Shown here piece by piece: positions 15,130 to 22,297 of a DNA stretch of 34,076 nt. This stretch comes from Candidatus Solibacter usitatus (lineage in GTDB: Bacteria > Acidobacteriota > Terriglobia > Bryobacterales > Bryobacteraceae), in assembly GCA_016213245.1 (NCBI GenBank), contig JACRBC010000080.1:1-34076 (forward strand), given 5' to 3'. Position 1 is the first letter of the stretch; every line of letters begins with the position of its first letter. The notes below the pieces were generated by a model, which did not search any database, had not been told where the DNA came from, and worked only from the letters and a program-made list of their open reading frames with translations. A program made the position numbers and the translations under genes.

Positions 15130-15161
15130 CCTTGCGTTCCAGCAAGTGGACGCAGCGCTCC
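15130..15161. repeat. Imperfect duplicate of the asparaginase 3' end
   Basis: Positions 15130-15161 match 15203-15234 at 28 of 32 bases. The second copy encodes the last residues of the asparaginase (CVYLLERKA); this one would encode a similar CVHLLERKG tail but lies beyond the stop codon. Both copies carry the small inverted repeat CTTGC-GTTCCA-GCAAG. A variant of the 15-bp repeat (CTACCGCTCGCGGCT, 15177-15191) lies between them. Confidence 0.75.
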
Positions 15162-15176
15162 GGCCGTACCCGCTCG

Positions 15177-15191
15177 CTACCGCTCGCGGCT
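15177..15191. repeat. Dispersed 15-bp repeat, variant copy
   Basis: CTACCGCTCGCGGCT differs at two positions from the unit repeated at 266-295 (CTACCGGTCGGGGCT). It lies between the NRAMP-like gene and the asparaginase, flanked by the two copies of the asparaginase tail. Confidence 0.6.
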
Positions 15192-15197
15192 CTACGC

Positions 15198-16295
15198 TTA
15201 AGCCTTGCGTTCCAGCAAGTAGACGCACTTCTCCAGCCTGGATTCGGCGCCATCGTTGACGGCGAACTGGAACCCGGAGACCGAACCGCGCCGCACGCGG
15301 CCGTTCCAGAGCGAAGCGCCGGCATAGGCGCCGTCCTTGCGCAGGGCGTAGAAGTTGATGTCGAAGGAGCCGAGCTTCTTTTCGTCGCCGTGGAAGTTGC
15401 GGGCGATGCGCTTCAGGGCGTCCAGGGCCGCCTCGCGGGGGTGCATGCCGTGGCGCATGTTTTCCACGATGGTGTGCGCGCCGGCGATGCGGATGTTCTC
15501 TTCACCGCGGCCGGTGGAGCCCGCGGCGCCCACCTCCTGGTCGACATAGACGCCGGCGCCGATGATAGGTGAATCGCCGACGCGGCCGGGGATCTTCCAG
15601 GCCAGGCCGCTCGTGGTTGTCGTGCCGGACATCTCACCGGTGGCGTTCAATGCGAGGCAGTTGATGGTGCCGGTGGGCGGGCGGCGGGCGACATCGAAGG
15701 CCCAGGCGATCATCTCATCGGAGGCTTCGGGCCAGATCTGGCGCAGCGCAGCGGAGGGCTTGGCATCGGGCGCATCCAGGCCATCGGTCCAGTTGTTGCG
15801 ACCTTCGCCGTCCCGCTGCGACTGCTTCCAGGCCATCCAGGCCATACGGGAGCGTTCGGTGAGCAGGTTCATCTCAGGAATGCCCCAGGCGCGCGCGAAG
15901 CGGGTGGCGCCTTCGCCGGCAATCATCACGTGGTCGGTCTGCTCCATGACGAGCTTGGCGAGGCGGGCGACGTTCTTGATATTGCGCACGCTGGCGACCG
16001 ATCCGGCCCTGCGAGTGGGGCCGTGCATCACGCTGGCATCGAGCTCAACGATGCCCTCCTCGTTGGGCAGGCCGCCGTAGCCGACCGAGGTGTCGTTGGG
16101 GTCGTCCTCGACCAGGGTGACGCCCTGGACGACGGCCTCCAGCGTGTCGCCGCCGGCCTTGAGGACATCCATTGCGCGGGCGCAGGCTTTCAGGCCGTTG
16201 GCGCTGGAAATCACGATGTTCCTCGCCTGACCCTGGCCAGTCTGGGCCGCGACAGGAACAGCGGCGGTGGTAAGCAACCAATCTCTTCTGCGCAT
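15198..16295 (-). CDS. Exported N4-(beta-N-acetylglucosaminyl)-L-asparaginase-type Ntn hydrolase
   Basis: This 365-aa precursor of the asparaginase_2/aspartylglucosaminidase family should cleave itself to free an N-terminal threonine. It then hydrolyses glycosylasparagine, isoaspartyl peptide or asparagine bonds. The probable nucleophile is T210 in TGTINCLALN. Downstream, GTTTTSGLAWKIPGRVGDSPIIGAG and the glycine-rich GAAGSTGRGE form the substrate pocket. The start, MRRRDWLLTTAAVPVAA, looks like a twin-arginine (Tat) signal, so export of folded protein is likely. It converges on the NRAMP-like gene and diverges from aroA. Part of its C-terminal coding sequence is duplicated beyond the stop. 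Which amide it prefers cannot be read from sequence. Confidence 0.9.
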   Translation of the reverse strand: MRRRDWLLTTAAVPVAAQTGQGQARNIVISSANGLKACARAMDVLKAGGDTLEAVVQGVTLVEDDPNDTSVGYGGLPNEEGIVELDASVMHGPTRRAGSVASVRNIKNVARLAKLVMEQTDHVMIAGEGATRFARAWGIPEMNLLTERSRMAWMAWKQSQRDGEGRNNWTDGLDAPDAKPSAALRQIWPEASDEMIAWAFDVARRPPTGTINCLALNATGEMSGTTTTSGLAWKIPGRVGDSPIIGAGVYVDQEVGAAGSTGRGEENIRIAGAHTIVENMRHGMHPREAALDALKRIARNFHGDEKKLGSFDINFYALRKDGAYAGASLWNGRVRRGSVSGFQFAVNDGAESRLEKCVYLLERKA

Positions 16296-16411
16296 CGGAT
16301 GACCCCTTGGCGGCGCGGTAAACTGAAGACTCCGGCGCCCGCTTCCCTATTCTGGTTTGCCGGGCGGCAGCAGCGCAAGCCGAGGCGAACCCCGATCGCA
16401 GGAAGGACAGG

Positions 16412-17692
16412 ATGCAGGAAGTGATCACACCGGCCGGCCGGCTGACGGGCGCCTTCAGTGTGCCGGGCGACAAGTCGATCTCGCACCGCTACGCCATGCT
16501 CGCCTCGGTGGCCGAGGGCGTGAGCACCATCCACAACTACTCGTCCGGAGCCGACTGCCATTCCACGCTGGCGTGCATCCGCGGGCTGGGCATCGACGTT
16601 TCGGTTCAGGGCCGGAGTGTCACCGTGCACGGCCGTGGTCTGGGCGGGTATCGCGCGCCCTCGGCGGATCTCGACGCGGGCAACTCAGGCTCCACCATCC
16701 GCATGCTATCCGGCCTGCTGGCCGGCCAGCACTTCAGAAGCAGACTGGTGGGCGACGAGAGCCTGTCGCAGCGCCCGATGCAACGCATCATGGGGCCGCT
16801 GGCGCAGATGGGCGCGAAGCTCTCAGCGCGCGACGGCAGGTTTCCGCCCCTCGAGATCGAAGGCGGCGTCCTGACGCCGATCGACTACGCCATGCCGGTG
16901 GCTAGCGCGCAGGTGAAGAGCTGTGTGCTGCTGGCGGGGCTCCACGCGGCCGGAGAGACGACCGTGCGCGAACCGGCTCCCACGCGCGACCACACCGAGG
17001 TGGCATTGCGCGAATTCGGCGTTCCGGTGGAATGCGGCGGCGGCTGGGCGAAGGTGAAGGGCCCGGCCAGGCTGCGCGCGCAGGAACTCAGCGTGCCGGG
17101 AGATCTCAGTTCCGCCGCATTCTTTCTGGTCGCCGGCGCCGCCGTTCCAGGTTCGAACCTGGTGATCGAGAGCGTTGGAGTGAACCCCACGCGGGCTGCA
17201 CTGATCGACTTCCTGATTTCGGCGGGCGCCCAGGTCCGGGTGCTGAACTCCAGCATACGGAACGGCGAGCCGTCGGGCGACCTGGCGGTGAGCGGATCCA
17301 GGCTGAAGGGCGGGCGGATCGAAGGCCGGCTGGCGGCGGCGCTGATCGATGAAATCCCGGTTCTTGCGGTCCTGGGCGCCGCCAGCGAAGAGGGCCTCAC
17401 GGTCCGGGACGCCGCCGAGTTGCGTATCAAGGAGACCGATCGTATCGAGGCCGTGGCGGAGAACCTGCGGCGCATGGGCGTGCTGATCGAGACCTCGGAC
17501 GACGGCTTTCACATTCCCGGCGGGCAGCGCTTCCGCAGCGCGACTGTGATCAGCCGCGGGGACCACCGCATCGCCATGGCATTCGCCGTGGCCGCGCTGA
17601 TGGCCGACGGACCGGTGATCATCGAAGGATCGGAAGCCGCCTCGGTGTCTTTCCCCGAGTTTTGGAGTACACTGCGAGGGATTGCGGGGTGA
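16412..17692 (+). CDS. aroA: 3-phosphoshikimate 1-carboxyvinyltransferase (EPSP synthase)
   Basis: This cytosolic enzyme of the shikimate pathway joins phosphoenolpyruvate to shikimate 3-phosphate. The substrate-binding loop is PGDKSISHRYAML (K21, S22, R26). DAGNSGSTIRMLSGLLAG, KSCVLLAGLHAAGET, RIKETDRIEA and the C-terminal GDHRIAMAFAVAAL are all present, and the length of 426 aa is normal. The NSGSTIR loop looks more like the Bacillus-type enzymes (GNSGTTIRL) than the enterobacterial GNAGTAMR. The ATG is preceded by GGAAGGACAG. A small kinase gene begins 9 bp after the stop codon. No other aromatic-pathway gene is adjacent. Confidence 0.96.
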   Translation: MQEVITPAGRLTGAFSVPGDKSISHRYAMLASVAEGVSTIHNYSSGADCHSTLACIRGLGIDVSVQGRSVTVHGRGLGGYRAPSADLDAGNSGSTIRMLSGLLAGQHFRSRLVGDESLSQRPMQRIMGPLAQMGAKLSARDGRFPPLEIEGGVLTPIDYAMPVASAQVKSCVLLAGLHAAGETTVREPAPTRDHTEVALREFGVPVECGGGWAKVKGPARLRAQELSVPGDLSSAAFFLVAGAAVPGSNLVIESVGVNPTRAALIDFLISAGAQVRVLNSSIRNGEPSGDLAVSGSRLKGGRIEGRLAAALIDEIPVLAVLGAASEEGLTVRDAAELRIKETDRIEAVAENLRRMGVLIETSDDGFHIPGGQRFRSATVISRGDHRIAMAFAVAALMADGPVIIEGSEAASVSFPEFWSTLRGIAG

Positions 17693-17701
17693 CACCGGAG
17701 G

Positions 17702-18355
17702 GTGAGCGAAACGACATCTGGTGACCTGACCCTACCTGGGCTGGTCCACGACTTGAACAACGTCTTCGAGACGATCTCGGAGGCCGCCGAGCTTGTCTCC
17801 ACCGACCCGGAATGGGCGAATCTGGCTGCGGCCATCCAGCGGAGCGTGGATCGGGGGCGGAGGATCGTCGGCTGTTACGCCGGCCAGAGCCGCTCCGGCC
17901 CGGACCTGGAAGTGGCCGTGGACCGGGCGGCCACGTTCCTCCACGACTTTCTTCCCCACCTGCCGGGCACCAAGGTGAAACTCCTCAAGAAGATTCAGGC
18001 CGGACTGCGGGTTCAAGGCGATTCCGGCGACTGGGAGCGCGTGTTCATGAACCTGTTCCTGAATGCCGCGCAAGCGATGAAAGAGAGCGGAGGCGGGGAG
18101 ATCGAGGTCGTCTCGCAACTCCGCGATTCGATGGTGGAGATGAGCGTGGCCGACAGCGGTCCGGGCATTCCGGAGTCGATTCTGGCCAAGATCTTCCATC
18201 CGCGATTTTCCACCAAAACCAAGCAGGCCGGGCTGGGCCTGCACATCGTCCATACCATCGTGCAGCAGAATGGCGGAGTGGTGAAGGCGGGCAACCGCGA
18301 CGGAGGACGCGGGGCCGTGTTTACGATTCTGGCGCCCGCCGCCGAGCCCGACTGA
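17702..18355 (+). CDS. Minimal histidine kinase (H-box plus HATPase) without sensor domain
   Basis: This 217-aa protein begins almost at its H-box, LVHDLNNVFETI with H16, followed by a short dimerisation helix pair. The ATP-binding domain has an N box (FMNLFLNAAQAM), a G1 box (VADSGPGIP), an F-like box (IFHPRFSTK) and a G2 box (GLGLHIVHTIV). There is no input domain, membrane span or receiver. It starts with GTG 9 bp after aroA and is probably cotranscribed. It may depend on a separate sensor or on the convergent hybrid kinase, whose gene ends only 6 bp away. Its partner regulator is unknown. The ribosome-site-like GGAGG sits very close to the GTG. Confidence 0.85.
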   Translation: MSETTSGDLTLPGLVHDLNNVFETISEAAELVSTDPEWANLAAAIQRSVDRGRRIVGCYAGQSRSGPDLEVAVDRAATFLHDFLPHLPGTKVKLLKKIQAGLRVQGDSGDWERVFMNLFLNAAQAMKESGGGEIEVVSQLRDSMVEMSVADSGPGIPESILAKIFHPRFSTKTKQAGLGLHIVHTIVQQNGGVVKAGNRDGGRGAVFTILAPAAEPD

Positions 18356-18370
18356 GTCCGCTCAGCGGGC
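18346..18370. terminator. Hairpin shared by two convergent kinase genes
   Basis: GCCCG(A)CTGAG pairs with CTCAGCGGGC around the loop TCCG, giving a 10-bp stem with one bulged A. It contains both stop codons: TGA at 18353-18355 and the reverse-strand TGA at 18362-18364. No T-run follows in either direction, so intrinsic termination is uncertain. Confidence 0.4.
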
Positions 18371-19852
18371 AAGGATGCGTGCCAGCCGGATCACGAACTC
18401 ACCGAGATGAGCCGGCTTCTCGATGAAGGCGACGCCGGAGATACCGGCGAGGCGTTTGCGCGCAATCTCCTCGCTGAGGCCACTCCACACCACCAGGCGC
18501 AGGTCAGGGCGGGCCGCCCGTATGGACGACAGCACCTCGCGCGCTTCCAGCCCCGGCATGTTCATGTCGACAATCGCCACGTCCAACGCCGCCGCTACCT
18601 GCCGAAAGATATCCAGGCCCTCTTCGCCGGAGGACGCCTCAAAGACGACGTAGCCTGACCGGCGGAGCAGCCGCCTTGCCGCCACGCGTGCCGCCTCGTC
18701 GTCGTCGATGAGCAGTACGGAGACGGGCGGGCGGGCAGCTTCATCGGGCAGGCTCTCGTCATCGTGCTTCTGTGTTCCGGCCGCCACCGGGAAGGTCACG
18801 CGCAATCGCGCTCCGGCCGCCGCCGCCGGGTCGGCCTCAATGCGCCCGCCGTGCGCGCGAGCGATAGCGGCCGCAGCGGGAAGGCCGAGGCCGCGGCTGT
18901 CGCCCTTGCTGGAGAAGAAGGGATCGAAGAGATGAGGCAGCGCCGGCGCCGGAATGCCGGGGCCTTGGTCCTCCACCTCCAGAAAGACCTCCGCCGGCGA
19001 ATTGTCCGACACGCCCGTCCGCACGCTGATGGCGCCTCCCGTCTCGCCCATCGCTTCTGAGGAGTTCATGACCAGTCCCAGGACAAGCTGGCGTAGCCGG
19101 ACGGGATCGCCGACGATGAGGGGCAGCGCCCGGCCCAGGCGATACTCCAGCCGCGCGTTGCGCGAGACCGAAACCCGCAGTATCTCGCGCATCTCCCGCA
19201 CTACCTGGCTCAAGCTCAGATGGACTGAACCAGTCCCCGACTCCGCGGCGCCAGAATAAACCAACATCTGGCGGGTCAATTCGGCCGCGCGGTGTGATGC
19301 AAGTTCAATCTGCTCCAGGCTGTACCGGACCGACGGCTCGATGGTGAGGTCCATGAGGGCCAGTTCGGCGTTGCCCTGGACGGCCGAGAGGATGTTGTTG
19401 AAGTCGTGGGCGACGCTTCCGACCAGCGATTTCAGGGACTCCAAATGGTGGGCGCGACGCAGCCTCTGCTCCAGCCGCGACTGTTCGCCCGCGGAAGAGC
19501 GGAGCCAGTAGCGGTGCAGGCTGGTTTGCAGCCGGATGGCGGTGTCCGGAGAGCCGCAGGGATCCAGAATGTAATCTTCCGCGCCGGCTTCCAAGACGGT
19601 CTGCACCCAGCCCAGGTCGGCACACGTTCCGCAAGCCACGATGGGAAGTTCGGGCTGCTGCGCCACCAGTTCGCGGATCAGCGGGAGGGCGCGGTCGTGC
19701 TCCGGAGGCAGGCAAACCAGCCAGGCATTCTCGCCGCCGCTCCTGGGCCAGGCCGCGTGCCCTGCCAGGACCACGTCGTGGCCGAGCGCTTCGAGGTTTT
19801 CGCGAAGCGCGTCACAGCGAACGCCGCAGCTTGGCAGATACAGGATCTTCAT
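18362..19852 (-). CDS. Hybrid histidine kinase with N-terminal receiver-like and C-terminal receiver domains
   Basis: This is a 496-aa cytosolic protein. Residues ~1-115 resemble a receiver fold but lack a clear phospho-acceptor Asp, so they form a pseudo-receiver. The H-box VAHDFNNILSAV (H149) follows. Then come the ATPase domain (LVLGLVMNSSEAMGE, VEDQGPGIP, FDPFFSSK, RGLGLPAAAAI) and a linker. A full receiver ends the protein, with the acidic pocket LLIDDDEA, the acceptor Asp in VAIVDMNMPG (about D429) and Lys in FIEKPAH. The ATG at 19852 begins the receiver-like fold directly (MKILYLPSCG); a GTG at 19864 would add four residues. It converges on the minimal kinase gene, with 6 bp between them. 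Possible cross-talk is inference. Confidence 0.88.
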   Translation of the reverse strand: MKILYLPSCGVRCDALRENLEALGHDVVLAGHAAWPRSGGENAWLVCLPPEHDRALPLIRELVAQQPELPIVACGTCADLGWVQTVLEAGAEDYILDPCGSPDTAIRLQTSLHRYWLRSSAGEQSRLEQRLRRAHHLESLKSLVGSVAHDFNNILSAVQGNAELALMDLTIEPSVRYSLEQIELASHRAAELTRQMLVYSGAAESGTGSVHLSLSQVVREMREILRVSVSRNARLEYRLGRALPLIVGDPVRLRQLVLGLVMNSSEAMGETGGAISVRTGVSDNSPAEVFLEVEDQGPGIPAPALPHLFDPFFSSKGDSRGLGLPAAAAIARAHGGRIEADPAAAAGARLRVTFPVAAGTQKHDDESLPDEAARPPVSVLLIDDDEAARVAARRLLRRSGYVVFEASSGEEGLDIFRQVAAALDVAIVDMNMPGLEAREVLSSIRAARPDLRLVVWSGLSEEIARKRLAGISGVAFIEKPAHLGEFVIRLARILAR

Positions 19853-20084
19853 CTCAAGCTTCACTGCTGGGCGACCGGATGGCGAACCGGAATTGCTGTT
19901 GCAACAACCATCAGTCAGTAAAAGTGTACACCAGTTAATCCTCCGTCCGGCCGTGTCTCAGGCATTACCCGTCCGCGAAATCTCGGGTGAACACCTGACT
20001 GCCCTAAGGTCTTCCGGCCACCCGGCCGATCATACGCAAGAGACCACGTGGCCTGGCCCACGAGTCCCAAGTCAGAAACCGACA

Positions 20085-21293
20085 ATGCGCTCGACAGGCA
20101 AAGCTCCGGGACGTTTGGCTGGCGTCATGGCCGGCTGGCAGGCAAGCCGGATTGACGACCCGGTGAGCCGCCTGCGCTTCCTCCGCCGGAGCGTGGGGGA
20201 CCGCCGTATCTGGGATCCGAGGACGGAACCCGGAAGGGCCTTCCTGCGAAAGGCGCGGGGACCACTGGCACTGGCGCTGGGCTTCCTGATTCTGATTCCG
20301 GCCGGAACCATGACCAGTGCCGGCAGAATCTGGCGGCGGGGCCCGGTGGTCACTGCGCAGGCCAGCGAAAAGGGGCCGGAGACTATCGACCAGGTTTGGC
20401 AAGTGGAGCAAAACAGGGAGTTTGAGACGTACTCAAACGGGCTCCGCATCGAGAGGCGGTTTGAGACCGGCAACGAACCTCGCCGGTACTTCGTCTACCC
20501 GCGGGGCGCGGAGGACTCAGGCGCGAGGCAGGAGCGAGGGGCGCCCGCCGGCATTGTCTTTCACACCACGGAGAGCCAGTTGGCCGACTTCCGGGAGGAT
20601 CAGACCGGACGGATCCGGCTGCTGGGCGAGGCTCTGTTGGAGTTCGTGCGGCGGGAGCGCGCCTACCACTATCTGATCGACCGTTTTGGCCGCGTGTGGC
20701 GGGTAGTGAAAGAGAGCGACGCGGCCAACCATGCGGGCCATTCGGTCTGGGCGGACGCGCGGTGGACGTACGTGAACCTGAACAGGAGTTTCATCGGAGT
20801 CTCGGTGGAGACAGTGACACAGGCGGGCAGCGACCGTCCGGAGGCGACCGCGGCACAGATTCACTCCTTGCGGGTATTGACTGCGATGCTGCGCGCGCGG
20901 CACGGCATTGCGGCGCGAAACTGCGTGACGCACGCCCAGGTGTCGGTGAACCCGGCGAACATGCGGGCCGGGTATCACTACGACTGGGCGGCGAATTTTC
21001 CCTATCCGGCCGTGGGCTTGCCGGACAACTACGGGTTGGCCTCGCCCGGCCTGTGGCTGTTCGGCTTCAACTACGACCAGGCGCTGGTGAACGTGACGGG
21101 CCAGCCGTTCTGGAAGGGATTGCTGTTGGGTGAGGAGCAGTTGCGGCAGGACGCAACGGCGCAGGGGATGAGCGTCACCGCATATCGCCAGGCTCTGGCG
21201 GAGCGTTACCGCCGGATCCTGTCAAGTTTGAAGCAAGAGGAAGAGACGTCGAAAGAGAAGGCCTCGGACCAGGCCAAGGAGAAGCAAGGATGA
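20085..21293 (+). CDS. Membrane-anchored N-acetylmuramoyl-L-alanine amidase (amidase_2 fold)
   Basis: This is a 402-aa protein. A basic cytosolic N-terminus (about 55 residues) precedes one membrane span (~58-80, ALALGFLILIPAG). The periplasmic amidase_2/PGRP-like domain follows, with likely zinc ligands H160 (GIVFHTTES) and H283 (NCVTHAQVS). AYHYLIDRFGRVWRVV and NHAGHS are also family features. The expected activity is hydrolysis of the MurNAc-L-Ala bond of peptidoglycan or muropeptides. The C-terminus is Lys/Glu-rich (EEETSKEKASDQAKEKQ). It overlaps the next, actin-fold gene by 4 bp (ATGA). The frame is open further upstream, but those residues lack homology and run into the divergent kinase gene; an ATG at 20127 is also possible. 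Confidence 0.8.
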   Translation: MRSTGKAPGRLAGVMAGWQASRIDDPVSRLRFLRRSVGDRRIWDPRTEPGRAFLRKARGPLALALGFLILIPAGTMTSAGRIWRRGPVVTAQASEKGPETIDQVWQVEQNREFETYSNGLRIERRFETGNEPRRYFVYPRGAEDSGARQERGAPAGIVFHTTESQLADFREDQTGRIRLLGEALLEFVRRERAYHYLIDRFGRVWRVVKESDAANHAGHSVWADARWTYVNLNRSFIGVSVETVTQAGSDRPEATAAQIHSLRVLTAMLRARHGIAARNCVTHAQVSVNPANMRAGYHYDWAANFPYPAVGLPDNYGLASPGLWLFGFNYDQALVNVTGQPFWKGLLLGEEQLRQDATAQGMSVTAYRQALAERYRRILSSLKQEEETSKEKASDQAKEKQG

Positions 21294-22297
21294 GCAGCGA
21301 AACAAGCACGAAAGCAACGGTCATCGGTCTCGACATCGGCACCAGCCGGATTGTCGCGGCCCGGCAGGACAACGGGAAGGAGCGGATCGAATCGCAATTG
21401 AACGCCTTCGTCTCCATCCCATACTCGAAACTGACTGAAACCAGCCTGAGCCGGGAGAACATCCCGCACACCGTCAGCGACGGACAGATTGTGATTCTCG
21501 GCAACGAAAGCGCGCGCATGGCCGACCTGCTGGGGAGGGAAGTGCGCCGCCCGATGATGCGTGGGGTGCTGAACGCCGGCGAACCGGACGGGCTGCCGCT
21601 GATTGAGGAACTGATCGGCTCCGTGCTCGGGGAAGACCCAGCCGAGGGAACGTCGCTGTGCTTCAGCGTTCCAGCGCCGGCGCTGGGCGCAGAGGAGAAC
21701 CTCACTTATCACGAGGCGACGATCCGGCAGATCCTCACCCAGATCGGCTACCGCGACGTGCGCAGCATCAACGAGGGAGTGGCGGTGGTCTACAGCGACC
21801 TGGCCGACACCAACTACACCGGCATCGGCATCAGTTGCGGCGGTGGCCTGTGCAACGTGTCGCTGGCCTACATGTCGGTGCCGGTATTGAGCTTCAGCGT
21901 GGCCAAGGGAGGCGACTTCATCGACTCCAGCGCCGCCGGCGTCACCGGCGAGCTGGTCAACCGCGTCCGCTTGCTCAAGGAGGAGAACTTCCATTTCAAC
22001 GGCCATTTCTCCGACAAGGTGCAGCAGGCGCTGACGGTGTACTACGACGACATGATCCAGTCCGTCGTCCAGGGGCTCAGGGACGCCTTCTCGGCATCGC
22101 GCAACGTGCCCAAGTTCGGGCGCCCGGTGCCGCTGGTGTTGAGCGGCGGCGGTGTGATGCCGCAAGGGTTCAGGGAGCGGTTTGAAAAAGCGCTGAACTC
22201 CACCACCCTGCCGGTCACGGTCTCGGAGGTGCGGATGGCCCGGTCGCCGCTGGAGACCACGGCGCGCGGCGCGCTGGTGGCCGCTCTCAGCGAGTAG
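21290..22297 (+). CDS. Divergent actin/MreB-fold protein coupled to a wall amidase
   Basis: This is a 335-aa protein with the layout of an actin/Hsp70-fold ATPase. Phosphate-1 is at residues 12-20 (IGLDIGTSR, D15). A connect-like stretch reads INEGVAVVYSDL. Phosphate-2 is at about 177-186 (GIGISCGGGLCN) and the adenosine motif at about 280-288 (LVLSGGGVMP). The phosphate-2 Asp of MreB (DIGGGTT) is missing here, so hydrolysis may be weak or absent. It does not look like canonical MreB, FtsA or PilM. Its ATG overlaps the amidase stop by 4 bp, so the two are translated together. It probably acts with that amidase at the membrane. Its last 11 bp overlap the convergent helicase gene. Confidence 0.72.
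   Translation: MSSETSTKATVIGLDIGTSRIVAARQDNGKERIESQLNAFVSIPYSKLTETSLSRENIPHTVSDGQIVILGNESARMADLLGREVRRPMMRGVLNAGEPDGLPLIEELIGSVLGEDPAEGTSLCFSVPAPALGAEENLTYHEATIRQILTQIGYRDVRSINEGVAVVYSDLADTNYTGIGISCGGGLCNVSLAYMSVPVLSFSVAKGGDFIDSSAAGVTGELVNRVRLLKEENFHFNGHFSDKVQQALTVYYDDMIQSVVQGLRDAFSASRNVPKFGRPVPLVLSGGGVMPQGFRERFEKALNSTTLPVTVSEVRMARSPLETTARGALVAALSE

Noticed and set aside
19641-20084. N-terminal extension of the amidase by about 148 codons
   Set aside because: That stretch overlaps the divergent kinase gene and its promoter region and does not read as a domain; the ATG at 20085 gives a sensible cytosolic segment and membrane span.
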